Positions 44,005 to 53,246 are shown, counted from the stretch's first letter. The stretch is 64,000 bases of DNA from Pontibacter anaerobius (GCF_026241195.1 NZ_JAPFQO010000011.1:168225-232224); one strand, 5' to 3'. Program-made: numbers and translations. Notes: generated by a model not told the origin, from the sequence alone.

Positions 44005-45834
44005 TTATTTCTTGGCTTTATTACGCTTCTGGTCCTGTGCCTGGCGCATGGCTTCCTGCATACGCTCTGTAAATGATGGGCCACCTTTTGCTTTCTTCTC
44101 TTTGATCTTGTGCTTGTTCTCCTCCAGTTTGGTTCTGATCTTCGTCTCATCCACAAAGTAACGGATAGCAGCCTGCTGACCGAAGGTTACAATGTTGGAA
44201 ACAAAGTAGTAGAACGACAGACCGGCAGGGAAGGAGTTCAGTACGAACATGAAGATCAACGGCATTAAATAGCTGTAGAACTTCATCGGGCCCTGCATCT
44301 GTGAGTTTATCTGATTGTTAGACCAGGTATAAAGTATGGTGGATGCAGTCATCAGCAAGGTAAACATACTTACGTGGCTACCATAGAACGGGATAGTGAA
44401 CGGAAGTTTCGCAAATACGTCGTACGTAGAAAGGTCGGTTGCCCAAAGGAAAGCTTCCTGGCGCAGTTCGATGGAGTTCGGGAAGAAGTTGAACATGGCG
44501 AACAGGATCGGCATTTGCAGCAACATCGGGATACAGCCGCTGAGAGGGTTCACGCCCATCTCCTGGTACAGCTTCATGGTTTCCATCTGCGTCTTTTGCA
44601 TGTCACCGTCGTTGCGCTCTTTAATAGCGTCAATCTCAGGCTTCAGCACCTTCATCTTCGCCATAGAGGAGTACGACTTGTAAGTAAGCGGGAAGAGGAT
44701 GGTTTTGATGTAAAGCACCAGCAGGATGATGATGATACCATAGTTGCCGATGTAGTTCTCCAGGAAGTCGAATGCCGGGATGATCAGCCACTTGTTCACC
44801 CACGAAAAGATACCCCAGCCAAGGTCAAGGTTTTTGTCAAAATCGTAGCCCAGGTTCTTCAGGATCTTATAGTCGTTCGGGCCGAAATAGAACATGAACT
44901 CGCCTCCATTGCCGCTTACCACATCCTTGGTCGGGATAAGGATCTCGGAGGCAAGCGTTTTCACTACGGTGGTATCGGCCGGATCAACGGTGGTGGTCAT
45001 TTTAGCACCGGAGAACTGGTTGCCCGCAATAATACCCGCCGTAAAGAAGTTCTGCTTGTTGGCTACCCACTTCAGCGGGGCCTCCACTGTCTCTGTCTCT
45101 GTTTCTTCTGAGATAGAAAGGTTGTCGTAACCGTCTTCTACCGTTGCGTAGTTGATGGTAGATTTGGCACGGTTCTGCTTCAGGTCACGCTCCAGCTGCT
45201 TCAGTTTGTCGCTCCAGGTAAAGGTCAGGTTATTGCCTGCCACCTGCTGCTCCAGCCCCTCAAAATCAAGCTTATAGCCCAGCATGAAGTTCTCGTTGTA
45301 GAGCGTGTACACCTGGTCGATGTACTGGCCGTTGCCCAGATTAGCGCGGAAGGTGATGGTTTTACCCGACTTATCCTCGGCTGATACATCCTTTACCTCA
45401 GAGGCTGTAAAGTATAAATCAGAAAGCTGTACTTTCTTGCCGTCGTTCGTCGTAAAGGCTATGTCCGTTTTGCTGCTCTCGCTGTCGAAAAGTATGAGCG
45501 GCTCGCCCTGGTACGTCTTATAGTTTTTCAGTAGTACCTCCTCTACCTGTCCACCCTTAGAGTTGATGCTAACGCGGATGTTTTCGTTTTCGAGTGTAGC
45601 AATGCTGGCTTCACCGGTTGCGGCGGCGCCAAAACTACCCAGAGCGGCAGCTTTGCGGGCCTGCGCTAGCGAGTCGTCCTCCTGAACCGTTGGGGTGGTG
45701 GCTTGCAGCTGCTCTACCTTGGCTGTTTCCTGCATTGCCTGCTGCTCAGGCTGCTCCGGACTCGAGAAAAAGAACGAGTAAGCCAGTAGTAGCACGGCAA
45801 TCAGTCCAAAGCCAATCGCTTGATTTCTATCCAT
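44005..45834 (-). CDS. yidC: Membrane protein insertase YidC
   Basis: The 609-residue inner-membrane protein has an N-terminal helix (about 4-21), a large periplasmic beta domain (about 70-345), and the conserved core of five helices: WLIIPAFDFLENYIGNYGIIIILL, MKVLKPEIDAIKERN (coiled loop), LSGCIPMLLQMPILFAMF, MFTLLMTAS and FVLNSFPAGLSFYYFVSN. The C-terminus is basic (KRNKAKK), fitting ribosome contact. It inserts membrane proteins alone or with SecYEG. 29 bases after pyrG on the same strand. Confidence 0.97.
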   Translation of the reverse strand: MDRNQAIGFGLIAVLLLAYSFFFSSPEQPEQQAMQETAKVEQLQATTPTVQEDDSLAQARKAAALGSFGAAATGEASIATLENENIRVSINSKGGQVEEVLLKNYKTYQGEPLILFDSESSKTDIAFTTNDGKKVQLSDLYFTASEVKDVSAEDKSGKTITFRANLGNGQYIDQVYTLYNENFMLGYKLDFEGLEQQVAGNNLTFTWSDKLKQLERDLKQNRAKSTINYATVEDGYDNLSISEETETETVEAPLKWVANKQNFFTAGIIAGNQFSGAKMTTTVDPADTTVVKTLASEILIPTKDVVSGNGGEFMFYFGPNDYKILKNLGYDFDKNLDLGWGIFSWVNKWLIIPAFDFLENYIGNYGIIIILLVLYIKTILFPLTYKSYSSMAKMKVLKPEIDAIKERNDGDMQKTQMETMKLYQEMGVNPLSGCIPMLLQMPILFAMFNFFPNSIELRQEAFLWATDLSTYDVFAKLPFTIPFYGSHVSMFTLLMTASTILYTWSNNQINSQMQGPMKFYSYLMPLIFMFVLNSFPAGLSFYYFVSNIVTFGQQAAIRYFVDETKIRTKLEENKHKIKEKKAKGGPSFTERMQEAMRQAQDQKRNKAKK

Positions 45835-45863
45835 TTACTTTTGTTGAATTGTGTGTATTGCGC

Positions 45864-47477
45864 TTATTTAGATTTTGTATGGTTTATGGCCGCCTTCACA
45901 AACTTTACGAAGAGCGGGTGCGGGTTCAGCACGGTGCTTTTCAGCTCCGGGTGGTACTGTGCCGCCACAAACCAAGGGTGGTTCTGCAGCTCTATGATCT
46001 CCACAAGGCCAGTATCCGGGTTAATGCCGGTGGCATGCATGCCAGCCTCCTCAAACGCCTGCAAGTACTTGTTGTTGAACTCGTAACGGTGGCGGTGGCG
46101 CTCCGAAATCTTGGACTTCCCGTAAATAGAATAAGCCTTAGTACCCTTTTTTAGTTCACAAGTATAAGCACCCAGGCGCATAGTGCCGCCCATTTGGGTA
46201 ATTTGTTTTTGATCTTCCATCATATCGATCACCGGGTGAGGCGTCTCCGGGTCCATCTCGGTAGAGGCGGCTCCCTCCAGGCCCAGCACGTTGCGGGCAA
46301 ACTCCACGGCGGCGCACTGCATGCCCAGGCAAATACCCATAAAAGGTATTTTGTTCTCGCGTACGAAGCGGATAGACTCAATCTTTCCTTTAAAGCCACG
46401 CTCCCCGAAGCCCGGCGCTACCAATACGCCATCCATGTCCTGCAGCAGTCCGGCCACGTTCTCATCGGTAATGTTCTCCGACTGGAACCACTTTATATTT
46501 ACTTTGCACTCGTTGGCTGATCCAGCGTGCACAAACGACTCTATAATAGACTTATACGCATCAGGAAGCTCTACATACTTACCAACCAGTGCAATATTCA
46601 CCTCGGAAGTAGGGTTTTTCAGTTTGCCCAAAAACTCTTTCCAGGTGTCCAGGTTTGGATCGGCCTTGTGCGGCAGTTTCAGTTTTGAGATTACACGCTC
46701 ATCCAGCTTCTCCTTGCGCATTAGCAGCGGCACATCATAAATTGTTTCCGCATCAATTGACTCGATAACGGAGTTCTGCTTCACGTTACAGAAAAGTGCG
46801 ATCTTCTTGCGTAGGTCCGACGGGATATGGTACTCAGAGCGGCAGACTAGAATGTCTGGCTGTACTCCGGCCTCCGAAAGGTCACGTACAGAGTGCTGGG
46901 TTGGCTTTGTTTTCAGTTCACCGGCTGCCTTCAGGTATGGCACCAGCGTCAGGTGTATCACACAGGTCTCGTTCACGCCAAGTTCCCAGCGCAACTGACG
47001 CACCGCCTCAATAAACGGCAGCGACTCAATATCACCCACACAGCCCCCGATTTCTGTTATTACAATATCAAACTCGCCTGTCTGGCCCAGCAGCAGCATG
47101 CGGCGCTTTATCTCGTCTGTGATGTGCGGTACCACCTGCACCGTTTTTCCCAGGTATGCGCCTTCGCGCTCCTGTGTAATCACATGGTGGTAAATGCGGC
47201 CGGTGGTCACGTTGTTTGCCTGCGAGGTAGGCACGTTCAGGAAGCGTTCATAATGGCCCAGGTCAAGGTCGGTCTCTGCGCCGTCTTCCGTTACAAAGCA
47301 CTCACCGTGCTCGTATGGGTTCAGCGTGCCTGGATCTATGTTGATATAGGGGTCGAATTTCTGAATAGTTACAGAGAAGCCTCTTGCCTGTAGAAGTTTG
47401 GCAAGGGAAGCGGAAATTATGCCTTTTCCGAGGGAGGAGGTAACACCGCCAGTAACAAAAATATATTTCGTAGCCAT
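45864..47477 (-). CDS. pyrG: CTP synthase
   Basis: The 537-residue enzyme makes CTP from UTP, ATP and glutamine. The amidoligase domain begins TKYIFVTGGVTSSLGKGI with its ATP loop, followed by KFDPYINIDPGTLNPYEHGE. The C-terminal glutaminase domain has PFMGICLGMQ (catalytic Cys) and HPWFVAAQYHPEL (His/Glu). Full length. A TATCTTTG promoter element lies just upstream and yidC follows. Confidence 0.98.
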   Translation of the reverse strand: MATKYIFVTGGVTSSLGKGIISASLAKLLQARGFSVTIQKFDPYINIDPGTLNPYEHGECFVTEDGAETDLDLGHYERFLNVPTSQANNVTTGRIYHHVITQEREGAYLGKTVQVVPHITDEIKRRMLLLGQTGEFDIVITEIGGCVGDIESLPFIEAVRQLRWELGVNETCVIHLTLVPYLKAAGELKTKPTQHSVRDLSEAGVQPDILVCRSEYHIPSDLRKKIALFCNVKQNSVIESIDAETIYDVPLLMRKEKLDERVISKLKLPHKADPNLDTWKEFLGKLKNPTSEVNIALVGKYVELPDAYKSIIESFVHAGSANECKVNIKWFQSENITDENVAGLLQDMDGVLVAPGFGERGFKGKIESIRFVRENKIPFMGICLGMQCAAVEFARNVLGLEGAASTEMDPETPHPVIDMMEDQKQITQMGGTMRLGAYTCELKKGTKAYSIYGKSKISERHRHRYEFNNKYLQAFEEAGMHATGINPDTGLVEIIELQNHPWFVAAQYHPELKSTVLNPHPLFVKFVKAAINHTKSK

Positions 47478-47503
47478 AAGTTTGGGTTAGGTCTTATGGG
47501 CTG

Positions 47504-47511
47504 CAAAGATA
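47504..47511 (-). promoter_or_regulatory. -7 promoter element for pyrG
   Basis: On the minus strand TATCTTTG matches TAnnTTTG, 26 bases before the pyrG ATG. Confidence 0.5.
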
Positions 47512-47616
47512 CGTTTATAATTTGATAAACCTGACATTTCTGGAATAGTTATGCACCTGTCATAGTATATCTTTCTTAATATTCAAGTATGATTTGGCGG
47601 AATAAGAGGGGAGTAA

Positions 47617-47754
47617 TCATTTAGCAGGAGCGTAGCCATACTTTACTTTCCGCCAATCTGGCACATGGTGGCGTTTTGGCTTTTTGTTTGCAATTGCCGT
47701 AGCTTTACCAATAGCAGCAGGAAGTATAGAATGGTTGCTGCCCGTATCTATCAT
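47617..47754 (-). CDS. Possible small basic protein (45 residues)
   Basis: From ATG 47754 a short frame ends in a strongly basic, gene-like tail: KKPKRHHVPDWRKVKYGY APAK then stop at 47617. The tail does not look like random sequence. The start is uncertain: the N-terminal part runs antisense to the hslV leader and could be non-coding, with only the last ~25 residues conserved. I know no family. Confidence 0.28.
   Translation of the reverse strand: MIDTGSNHSILPAAIGKATAIANKKPKRHHVPDWRKVKYGYAPAK
47674..47707 (+). promoter_or_regulatory. Probable hslV promoter
   Basis: TTTTG (47674-47678), 21-base spacer and TAGCTTTA (47700-47707) fit the consensus except for the last base. It is 66 bases before the hslV ATG. 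Confidence 0.4.
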
Positions 47755-47773
47755 CAAAAATAAGTATAGCAGA

Positions 47774-48316
47774 ATGACAAAAATAAGATCAACCACCGTG
47801 TGCGGCATTTACCATAACGGCGAGGTAGCGCTGGGAGCCGACGGTCAGGCCACCATGGACAAGCATATTGCCAAGAGCAATGTAAAAAAGATACGCAAGC
47901 TGCTGGATGGCAAGATCGTAACCGGTTTTGCCGGTTCTACAGCCGATGCCTTTACTTTGCTGGAGCGTTTTGAGGAGAAGCTGAATGCTTACCAGCACAA
48001 CATGAAGCGTGCCGCCATAGAACTGGCTAAAGACTGGCGCAAAGACCAGTACCTGCGCAAGCTGGAGGCCATGATGGTGGTAGCCAACAAAGACGAACTC
48101 CTGATCATTTCGGGTACGGGCGATGTGCTGGAGCCCGATAACCAGATTGCGGCCATAGGTTCAGGAAGTATGTACGCACACGCTGCCGCTTTGGCATTGA
48201 AAAAGCACGCGCCACACCTGTCGGCAGAGGAAATGGTGCGGGAGTCGCTTAACATCGCTGCCGATATCTGCATCTATACTAACCACAACATTATTATAGA
48301 GAAGCCGGCATCTTAA
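47774..48316 (+). CDS. hslV: ATP-dependent protease peptidase subunit HslV
   Basis: The 180-residue protein is the proteasome-related Ntn hydrolase HslV. The mature protein probably starts at Thr7 in MTKIRS-TTVCGIYHNGEVALGADGQAT, so a six-residue propeptide is removed; that is longer than in E. coli, where only Met is lost. FTGFAGSTADAFTLLERFE-type and SGTGDVLEPDNQIAAIGSGSMYAHAAALAL blocks are intact. It needs the HslU unfoldase, which is not in the window. An upstream in-frame ATG at 47684 is rejected because it precedes the promoter. Confidence 0.94.
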   Translation: MTKIRSTTVCGIYHNGEVALGADGQATMDKHIAKSNVKKIRKLLDGKIVTGFAGSTADAFTLLERFEEKLNAYQHNMKRAAIELAKDWRKDQYLRKLEAMMVVANKDELLIISGTGDVLEPDNQIAAIGSGSMYAHAAALALKKHAPHLSAEEMVRESLNIAADICIYTNHNIIIEKPAS

Positions 48317-48489
48317 GAAGGTAAATGTTCTGGCGTTAGCGTGCTGAAAGTATAGTTTGCCGCCGTAACAGCCGCTGTGAAGGAACTTTATACTTCCCAA
48401 CCACGAATAACGATAAACCAAACTAGAATAATTCTTAACTTGCCACCGCCTGGGAGATACAAAGTTTGCCAGGCATTATGCGACAAACT

Positions 48490-49461
48490 ATGAATGTATC
48501 AGAATTTCTAAAGAAACATTACAAACATTTTAACGCGGCCTCTCTTATCGATGCCGCTGAAGGTTATAAGACGCACCTGGATAACGGGGGCAAAATGCTG
48601 ATAACGCTGGCCGGCGCCATGTCTACGGCTGAGCTGGGCATTATACTTGCCGAGATGATCCGCCAGGACAAAGTGCACGCCATTTCTTGTACAGGCGCTA
48701 ACCTGGAAGAGGATATATTTAACCTGGTGGCCCACGACTTTTACGAGCGTGTACCGCATTACCGCGAGCTTTCTGCCGCTGATGAGGAGGAACTCCTTAG
48801 CCGCCACCTGAACCGAGTGACCGATACCTGCATTCCGGAAGAGGAGGCGATGCGCCGTTTAGAGCATACGGTACTTAAATATTGGGAGAAAGCCGACAAG
48901 GAAGGTAAATCATACTTTCCGCACGAGTTCTTTTACCAGATACTGTTAAGCGGTGATCTGGAGCAGTATTACCAGATTGACCCGAAGAACAGCTGGATGC
49001 TGGAGGCTGCCAAAAAGAACCTTCCGATCATCTGCCCGGGATGGGAAGATTCTACGCTGGGTAATATTTATGCCGGCCATGTGATCAGTGGCGATATTAA
49101 GAATGTACATACCGTGAAAACAGGTATACAGTACATGATGGAGCTGGCGGAGTGGTATACCCAAACTGCCAAGGAAGAATCTACCATTGGCTTTTTCCAG
49201 GTGGGTGGCGGTATCGCCGGCGATTTCCCGATCTGCGTGGTGCCAATGCTGCACCAGGACCTGCAGCGCGAGGGTGTTCCGCTTTGGGGCTACTTCGCTC
49301 AGATCTCTGACTCTACCACCAGCTACGGCTCATACTCAGGAGCTGTTCCAAACGAGAAAATTACCTGGGGTAAACTGGGTAAAGACACTCCGAAGTATAT
49401 GATTGAGTCTGATGCCACGATTGTGGCACCACTTATCTTCGCGCTGGTGCTGGATATGTAA
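48490..49461 (+). CDS. Deoxyhypusine-synthase-like protein
   Basis: The 323-residue protein matches the bacterial DHS-like family: KMLITLAGAMSTAELGIILAEMI, SCTGANLEEDIFNL, ICPGWEDSTLG, FFQVGGGIAGDFPI and SDSTTSYGSYSGA. The catalytic-lysine region reads NEKITWGKLGKD, like the eukaryotic SWGKI motif. In eukaryotes the enzyme transfers aminobutyl from spermidine to eIF5A; bacteria lack eIF5A, and some relatives make homospermidine or act in other polyamine chemistry. I start at ATG 48490 (MNVSEFLKKHYKHFNAA); ATG 48478 and TTG 48466 are alternatives. Confidence 0.87.
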   Translation: MNVSEFLKKHYKHFNAASLIDAAEGYKTHLDNGGKMLITLAGAMSTAELGIILAEMIRQDKVHAISCTGANLEEDIFNLVAHDFYERVPHYRELSAADEEELLSRHLNRVTDTCIPEEEAMRRLEHTVLKYWEKADKEGKSYFPHEFFYQILLSGDLEQYYQIDPKNSWMLEAAKKNLPIICPGWEDSTLGNIYAGHVISGDIKNVHTVKTGIQYMMELAEWYTQTAKEESTIGFFQVGGGIAGDFPICVVPMLHQDLQREGVPLWGYFAQISDSTTSYGSYSGAVPNEKITWGKLGKDTPKYMIESDATIVAPLIFALVLDM

Positions 49462-49490
49462 GCGCCAGAAGACATATTTTTACTGCAGGA

Positions 49491-49516
49491 AAGCCAGGTT
49501 ATGCCTGGCTTTTTTT
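49491..49516 (+). terminator. Intrinsic terminator after the DHS-like gene
   Basis: AAGCCAGG (49491-49498) pairs with CCTGGCTT (49504-49511), 5-base loop, followed by a seven-base T-run. Confidence 0.88.
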
Positions 49517-49541
49517 GTATAATAGAATTCACATATATTTG
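49514..49541 (+). promoter_or_regulatory. Promoter for the first outer-membrane barrel gene
   Basis: TTTG (49514-49517) and TATATTTG (49534-49541) with a 16-base spacer, shorter than usual. The -33 element overlaps the T-run of the preceding terminator. Confidence 0.4.
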
Positions 49542-49568
49542 AGCGCTAATATTTACCAACGTTATTAA

Positions 49569-50825
49569 ATGAAAACAACTTTTACCCTTCTCTTAAGCTG
49601 TTTAGCTTCAGCTTGCTTTGCTCAGGATATGTTCAAGCCTGGGTATGTGGTACACGCACCCAGCGACACAATCAAGTGCCTGATTAACGATAAAAACTGG
49701 AACCAGAACCCCACAACACTTGAGGTAAAGAAAGACGCAAATGCCGCTATTACCACACTCGGCTTAATGGATATCGTAGCCTTTGGTATAGATGGTGGAG
49801 ATGCCTATGTGACTCATACGGTAGATGCGGACATGACCAGCATGGATTATCATGTGCTCAAAAATGACCCTAAACCTAAGATAGAGCAACGAACCGTGAT
49901 GCTGCGTTACCTGGTTCGTGGTGCTGCCAACTTGTTTCATTATAAAGATGAGGTTAATAAAGACCACTTCTACATTAGCAAAGGAGTGGAAGTGCCACAG
50001 GAACTGCAGTACCAGATGGTAGTTCGTGCCGAAGACGGTACAAACCAGTTCGCGTACCGGGAATTATATAAAGGCATGCTGGCTGTATACTTTGATGACT
50101 GTGACGAAGCGAAGAACCAGTCAAAGAATATCGGTTTCAATGCCAAGGCACTTTCAAAGGTGGTACAGACTTACAATGCCTGTGTTTCTGATGAGGCTGC
50201 AGATTTTGTTGCTACAGAGAAAAGATTCAGGCTTGGATGGGGGGCTGTTTTAAGTGGCGGTTATACTAGCTATGAATTCAAAAAGAACCCTACACCTGCG
50301 CATTTGCTGCAATCCGATTTTAATGGACTTTCTTACGGAGGAGGTTTATTCTTAAACATGGCCATACCTCGCGGTCATGGCAAAGTATCTGTCCAGAACG
50401 AACTGCTTTACAAACCTTACAGCATGAGCAGCTACTACGAGTCCTATTTTTCAGAAGAGCGTTACCAGAAATATGACATGCAGCTTGATCTGAAGTATAT
50501 TTCGTTACAGAACATGGTGCGCTATAAGTTTGTGAACACCAAGTTTTCCCCTTTTATTGGCGTTGGCATCAGTAATAGTTTACTGGTCTCCTCAAACAGC
50601 CGTAAAATTCTCCGCGAACGGCTATTCTCGCCTGAAACTGTGACAGAGAAGGACCTGGTAGAAAGCCTTAGCAAATCCGAACAGGCACTGTTAGTAGGTG
50701 CAGGAGCCACATACGGCAAGTTAGGAGCGGAGCTAAGGTTTGAAAGAGGCAATGGTTTCTCTAAAAGAAAGCCGATCGCAACAAGAACCAGTACGCTATT
50801 CCTATTGAGTTACAGTTTTAACTAA
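49569..50825 (+). CDS. Outer-membrane beta-barrel protein with N-terminal domain (paralogue 1)
   Basis: The 418-residue protein has a signal peptide (about 1-18, ending ACFAQ). The first ~210 residues form a soluble domain beginning YVVHAPSDTIKCLINDKNWNQNP and containing HFYISKGVEVPQEL and LYKGMLAVYFDDC. The C-terminal ~200 residues are amphipathic strands of a PF13568-like barrel (LGWGAVLSGGYTSYEF, NMVRYKFVNTKFSPFIGVGI) ending in LFLLSYSFN. Function unknown. It is a tandem paralogue of the next gene. Confidence 0.8.
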   Translation: MKTTFTLLLSCLASACFAQDMFKPGYVVHAPSDTIKCLINDKNWNQNPTTLEVKKDANAAITTLGLMDIVAFGIDGGDAYVTHTVDADMTSMDYHVLKNDPKPKIEQRTVMLRYLVRGAANLFHYKDEVNKDHFYISKGVEVPQELQYQMVVRAEDGTNQFAYRELYKGMLAVYFDDCDEAKNQSKNIGFNAKALSKVVQTYNACVSDEAADFVATEKRFRLGWGAVLSGGYTSYEFKKNPTPAHLLQSDFNGLSYGGGLFLNMAIPRGHGKVSVQNELLYKPYSMSSYYESYFSEERYQKYDMQLDLKYISLQNMVRYKFVNTKFSPFIGVGISNSLLVSSNSRKILRERLFSPETVTEKDLVESLSKSEQALLVGAGATYGKLGAELRFERGNGFSKRKPIATRTSTLFLLSYSFN

Positions 50826-50839
50826 GTCATCAATTTTGT

Positions 50840-50878
50840 ATCCACGTGAAGTATCATAAGAGGCTCCTTCACGTGGAT
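50840..50878 (+). terminator. Hairpin between the two barrel genes
   Basis: ATCCACGTGAAG (50840-50851) pairs with CTTCACGTGGAT (50867-50878), 15-base loop. The T-run after it is weak, so it could attenuate rather than stop transcription. Confidence 0.55.
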
Positions 50879-50902
50879 TTATCTTTCAATTTTTAAAAAT
50901 TT

Positions 50903-52156
50903 ATGAAAACAACTTTACCCTTAATTATTCTGCTGTTCCTCTGTGTCAGTGCATTTGGGCAGGCTAAGTTCGAGAAAGGATATTATATCACTGTTGAGGG
51001 TGATAGTATTCAAGGTTACATCAAGAATGAAGACTGGAACCGCAACCCTGAGAACATAGAGTTTAAAAGCAGCTCGGAAAACAACTCCTCTCAGATGCTT
51101 CCACTGAAACAGGTGCAGCGCTTCGGTTTTGAGGACGGGGATAAGTATGAGACGTTTGCTGTAGATGTAGATGTTTCACCTACCAACTTAAACGAATTAG
51201 TTACCAATGCATCCCCAACTATTGTGCGCGATACTGTGATGCTCCGCGTTTTGGTAAAGGGCACTCTGAATTTGTTTGGTTACACGGACAAGAGCTCTAA
51301 AACCCATTTCTATGTAAGCAAGGGTGGCGAGGAACCGCGGGAGTTGCTTTACCAAAGAGTAAAAAGAAACAACAACGATAAAGTAGGCTATTTAACGCTG
51401 GATCTTTACAAAGGGCTTTTGAGTTACTACCTCTCTGATTGTGAATCTGTACAGTCCAGGGTGCAGAAGGTTGAGTTTAAGCAGTCGCAACTTGCAGCAC
51501 TTGTGGCTGCCTATAATGCCTGTGTAAACCCAGGCGCTGTGGCTACCGAGCCTGAAAAAGAGATAGGGAAGTTAAAGCTTGGTGTGATTGGCGGGTTTAC
51601 AGCCCTTAACTACAGCTTTAAAAGTGGTAGCTCTTCTTTCAACAACCTTGTAAATTCTGACTTTAACGGACAGGGAGTAACAGCTGGTCTGGCCGTAAAC
51701 TATACTTTGCCTAGAGCGCATGGCAAATGGGCAATAGCAAATGAACTGATGCTGAAGCCCTATGTCGCCAAAGGGCATTATGAGTCCAGCACTGAAACAT
51801 CAGATACAGAGTTCAAGTTACTCTACCTGGGGTTAAACAGTATGGTGCGCTATGCCTTTACTACCGGAGCTTTCCGCCCTTTTGTAAGTGTGGGGCTGGC
51901 AAACAACTTGATGCTTTCAGATAACAGCAGGCAGCAAAGAGAAACAAGCAGATACGGAACGGTGCGTCAATATGATGAAAAGCCGCTTGATGAGGTGCGA
52001 AAGTATGAACAGGCAATACTTTTGGGAGCGGGCGTGTTTACGGACAAGTATGCTGCAGAAGCAAGGTTAGAAAAAGGTAATGGTTTCTCTTTTTATACTG
52101 CCTTGGAGAGCTCTAAAACTACCCTGACACTGCAACTGACCTATTTCCTGCGCTAA
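50903..52156 (+). CDS. Outer-membrane beta-barrel protein with N-terminal domain (paralogue 2)
   Basis: The 417-residue protein has the same plan as its neighbour: signal peptide ending AFGQAK, domain with YYITVEGDSIQGYIKNEDWNRNPE, HFYVSKGGEEPRELLYQ, LYKGLLSYYLSDC and YNACVNPGA, then a barrel (LKLGVIGGFTALNYSF, SMVRYAFTTGAFRPFVSVGLANNLML) ending in LTLQLTYFLR. Both genes share the SDFNG segment and the closing EARLEKGNGFS/ELRFERGNGFS. Tandem duplication is clear, with considerable divergence. Confidence 0.8.
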   Translation: MKTTLPLIILLFLCVSAFGQAKFEKGYYITVEGDSIQGYIKNEDWNRNPENIEFKSSSENNSSQMLPLKQVQRFGFEDGDKYETFAVDVDVSPTNLNELVTNASPTIVRDTVMLRVLVKGTLNLFGYTDKSSKTHFYVSKGGEEPRELLYQRVKRNNNDKVGYLTLDLYKGLLSYYLSDCESVQSRVQKVEFKQSQLAALVAAYNACVNPGAVATEPEKEIGKLKLGVIGGFTALNYSFKSGSSSFNNLVNSDFNGQGVTAGLAVNYTLPRAHGKWAIANELMLKPYVAKGHYESSTETSDTEFKLLYLGLNSMVRYAFTTGAFRPFVSVGLANNLMLSDNSRQQRETSRYGTVRQYDEKPLDEVRKYEQAILLGAGVFTDKYAAEARLEKGNGFSFYTALESSKTTLTLQLTYFLR

Positions 52157-52175
52157 GCCCCTGATTAAAATAAAG

Positions 52176-52213
52176 AAAAGCGGCTGCAAGTGTATAAACC
52201 TGCAGCCGCTTTT
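52176..52213. terminator. Bidirectional terminator
   Basis: AAAAGCGGCTGCA (52176-52188) pairs with TGCAGCCGCTTTT (52201-52213), 12-base loop. It separates convergent genes. Confidence 0.85.
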
Positions 52214-52318
52214 TATTTGCTAGCCACAAGCCTTGGTCAGACTGTAGGCTTCTAAAACGTTGTTTTTTAACTCCCCTTTTTGTTATTGCTGCTGATTGGC
52301 AAAGGCGACAAGAATAAG

Positions 52319-52870
52319 TTAGCAGATCAACTCACGCCTCCCGAAGCGGAACTCCTCATCTTTCAGGAAGTAATCGCCGCACTTTTGCAGGATGGTAAGG
52401 TTATCCAGTGTAATTTCCCAGTTAAAGTTGTACTGACATAGAAAAGAGAGGACAGGTCCGAGCATTTGTGGTGTTGTATCGCCCAAGGCAAGGGAGATGT
52501 GCGGTAGCCAGAGGTTAGCATTATAATATACACCCATTTCAGTGCTCATTTCTGCAATATCGCGGTGCAGGCGACTATGAAACTGGTTGAGCTGCGACGT
52601 ACGAAGTATAGGGATGTACACTACAGGGTTCTCGCCGGGGAAGATACCCAGGCCAGTGGTGCGCACGGTAAACTGCTGCGCCTCGTAGCACGTTTGCTCC
52701 AGATATTGCTTCAATTCCTCCATGTCCGGCACTTCAGCCGTAAGCAGTGTCAGGTGCGGGTAGGGGGTGATTTTTACACCACTCAGCCCGAATTTCTTTT
52801 CAAGGAGCTCCGTTAGCTCCGACACGCGCTCAGAAGTTTGCTTGTCTAAAAGCGAGGCAATCGCAATCAT
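52319..52870 (-). CDS. 2'-5' RNA ligase/cyclic phosphodiesterase-like (2H) protein
   Basis: The 183-residue protein has the two catalytic HxT/S motifs of the 2H phosphoesterase superfamily: PHLTLL (about 39-44) and PHISLA (about 124-129). The spacing and length fit LigT-like RNA ligase/phosphodiesterase proteins. Its RNA or nucleotide substrate is unknown. It is not associated with tRNA or RNA-repair genes here. Confidence 0.85.
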   Translation of the reverse strand: MIAIASLLDKQTSERVSELTELLEKKFGLSGVKITPYPHLTLLTAEVPDMEELKQYLEQTCYEAQQFTVRTTGLGIFPGENPVVYIPILRTSQLNQFHSRLHRDIAEMSTEMGVYYNANLWLPHISLALGDTTPQMLGPVLSFLCQYNFNWEITLDNLTILQKCGDYFLKDEEFRFGRRELIC

Positions 52871-53215
52871 ATAGTTAAGCTTTCAGTACCTGTATCGGCC
52901 GCTACCTAATCAGGTGCGGGGTTGCATAAATTATCTAAACGATGTCGCGTTATTATTGTTTACCGGAGCCTCCTATAGTATAAACGGGTATGCACTAGGG
53001 CATAGTGTGTTTAACTTGTGCAAAGCAGGCCGTTAACAAGAAGTCATGGCGCTGTAGTAAAGCGCAAATTTATAAGATGTTATACTTTGTGTCAATTTTA
53101 AGGGCTTTATTTTACAGCGGGCCAATGGTGCAATGGGGCCGAGAGCGCAGGTATGCTTGCAGGTGCCGCACTATTTAAGCTGTGGGGATGTTTTCAACTC
53201 ACAGCCAAAAATAAG
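52871..53215. other. Intergenic region between divergent genes
   Basis: About 345 bases without an open frame of coding character. It must hold the promoter of the LigT-like gene. One AAGTATA-type motif (TATACTT) lies near 53081. Confidence 0.5.
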
Positions 53216-53223
53216 TACCTTTG
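53216..53223 (+). promoter_or_regulatory. -7 promoter element for the ABC-F gene
   Basis: TACCTTTG matches TAnnTTTG, 24 bases before the ATG at 53247. TTTTC at 53191-53195 may serve as a weak -33 element. Confidence 0.5.
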
Positions 53224-53246
53224 TATTTTAATGCATACAGGATCAC

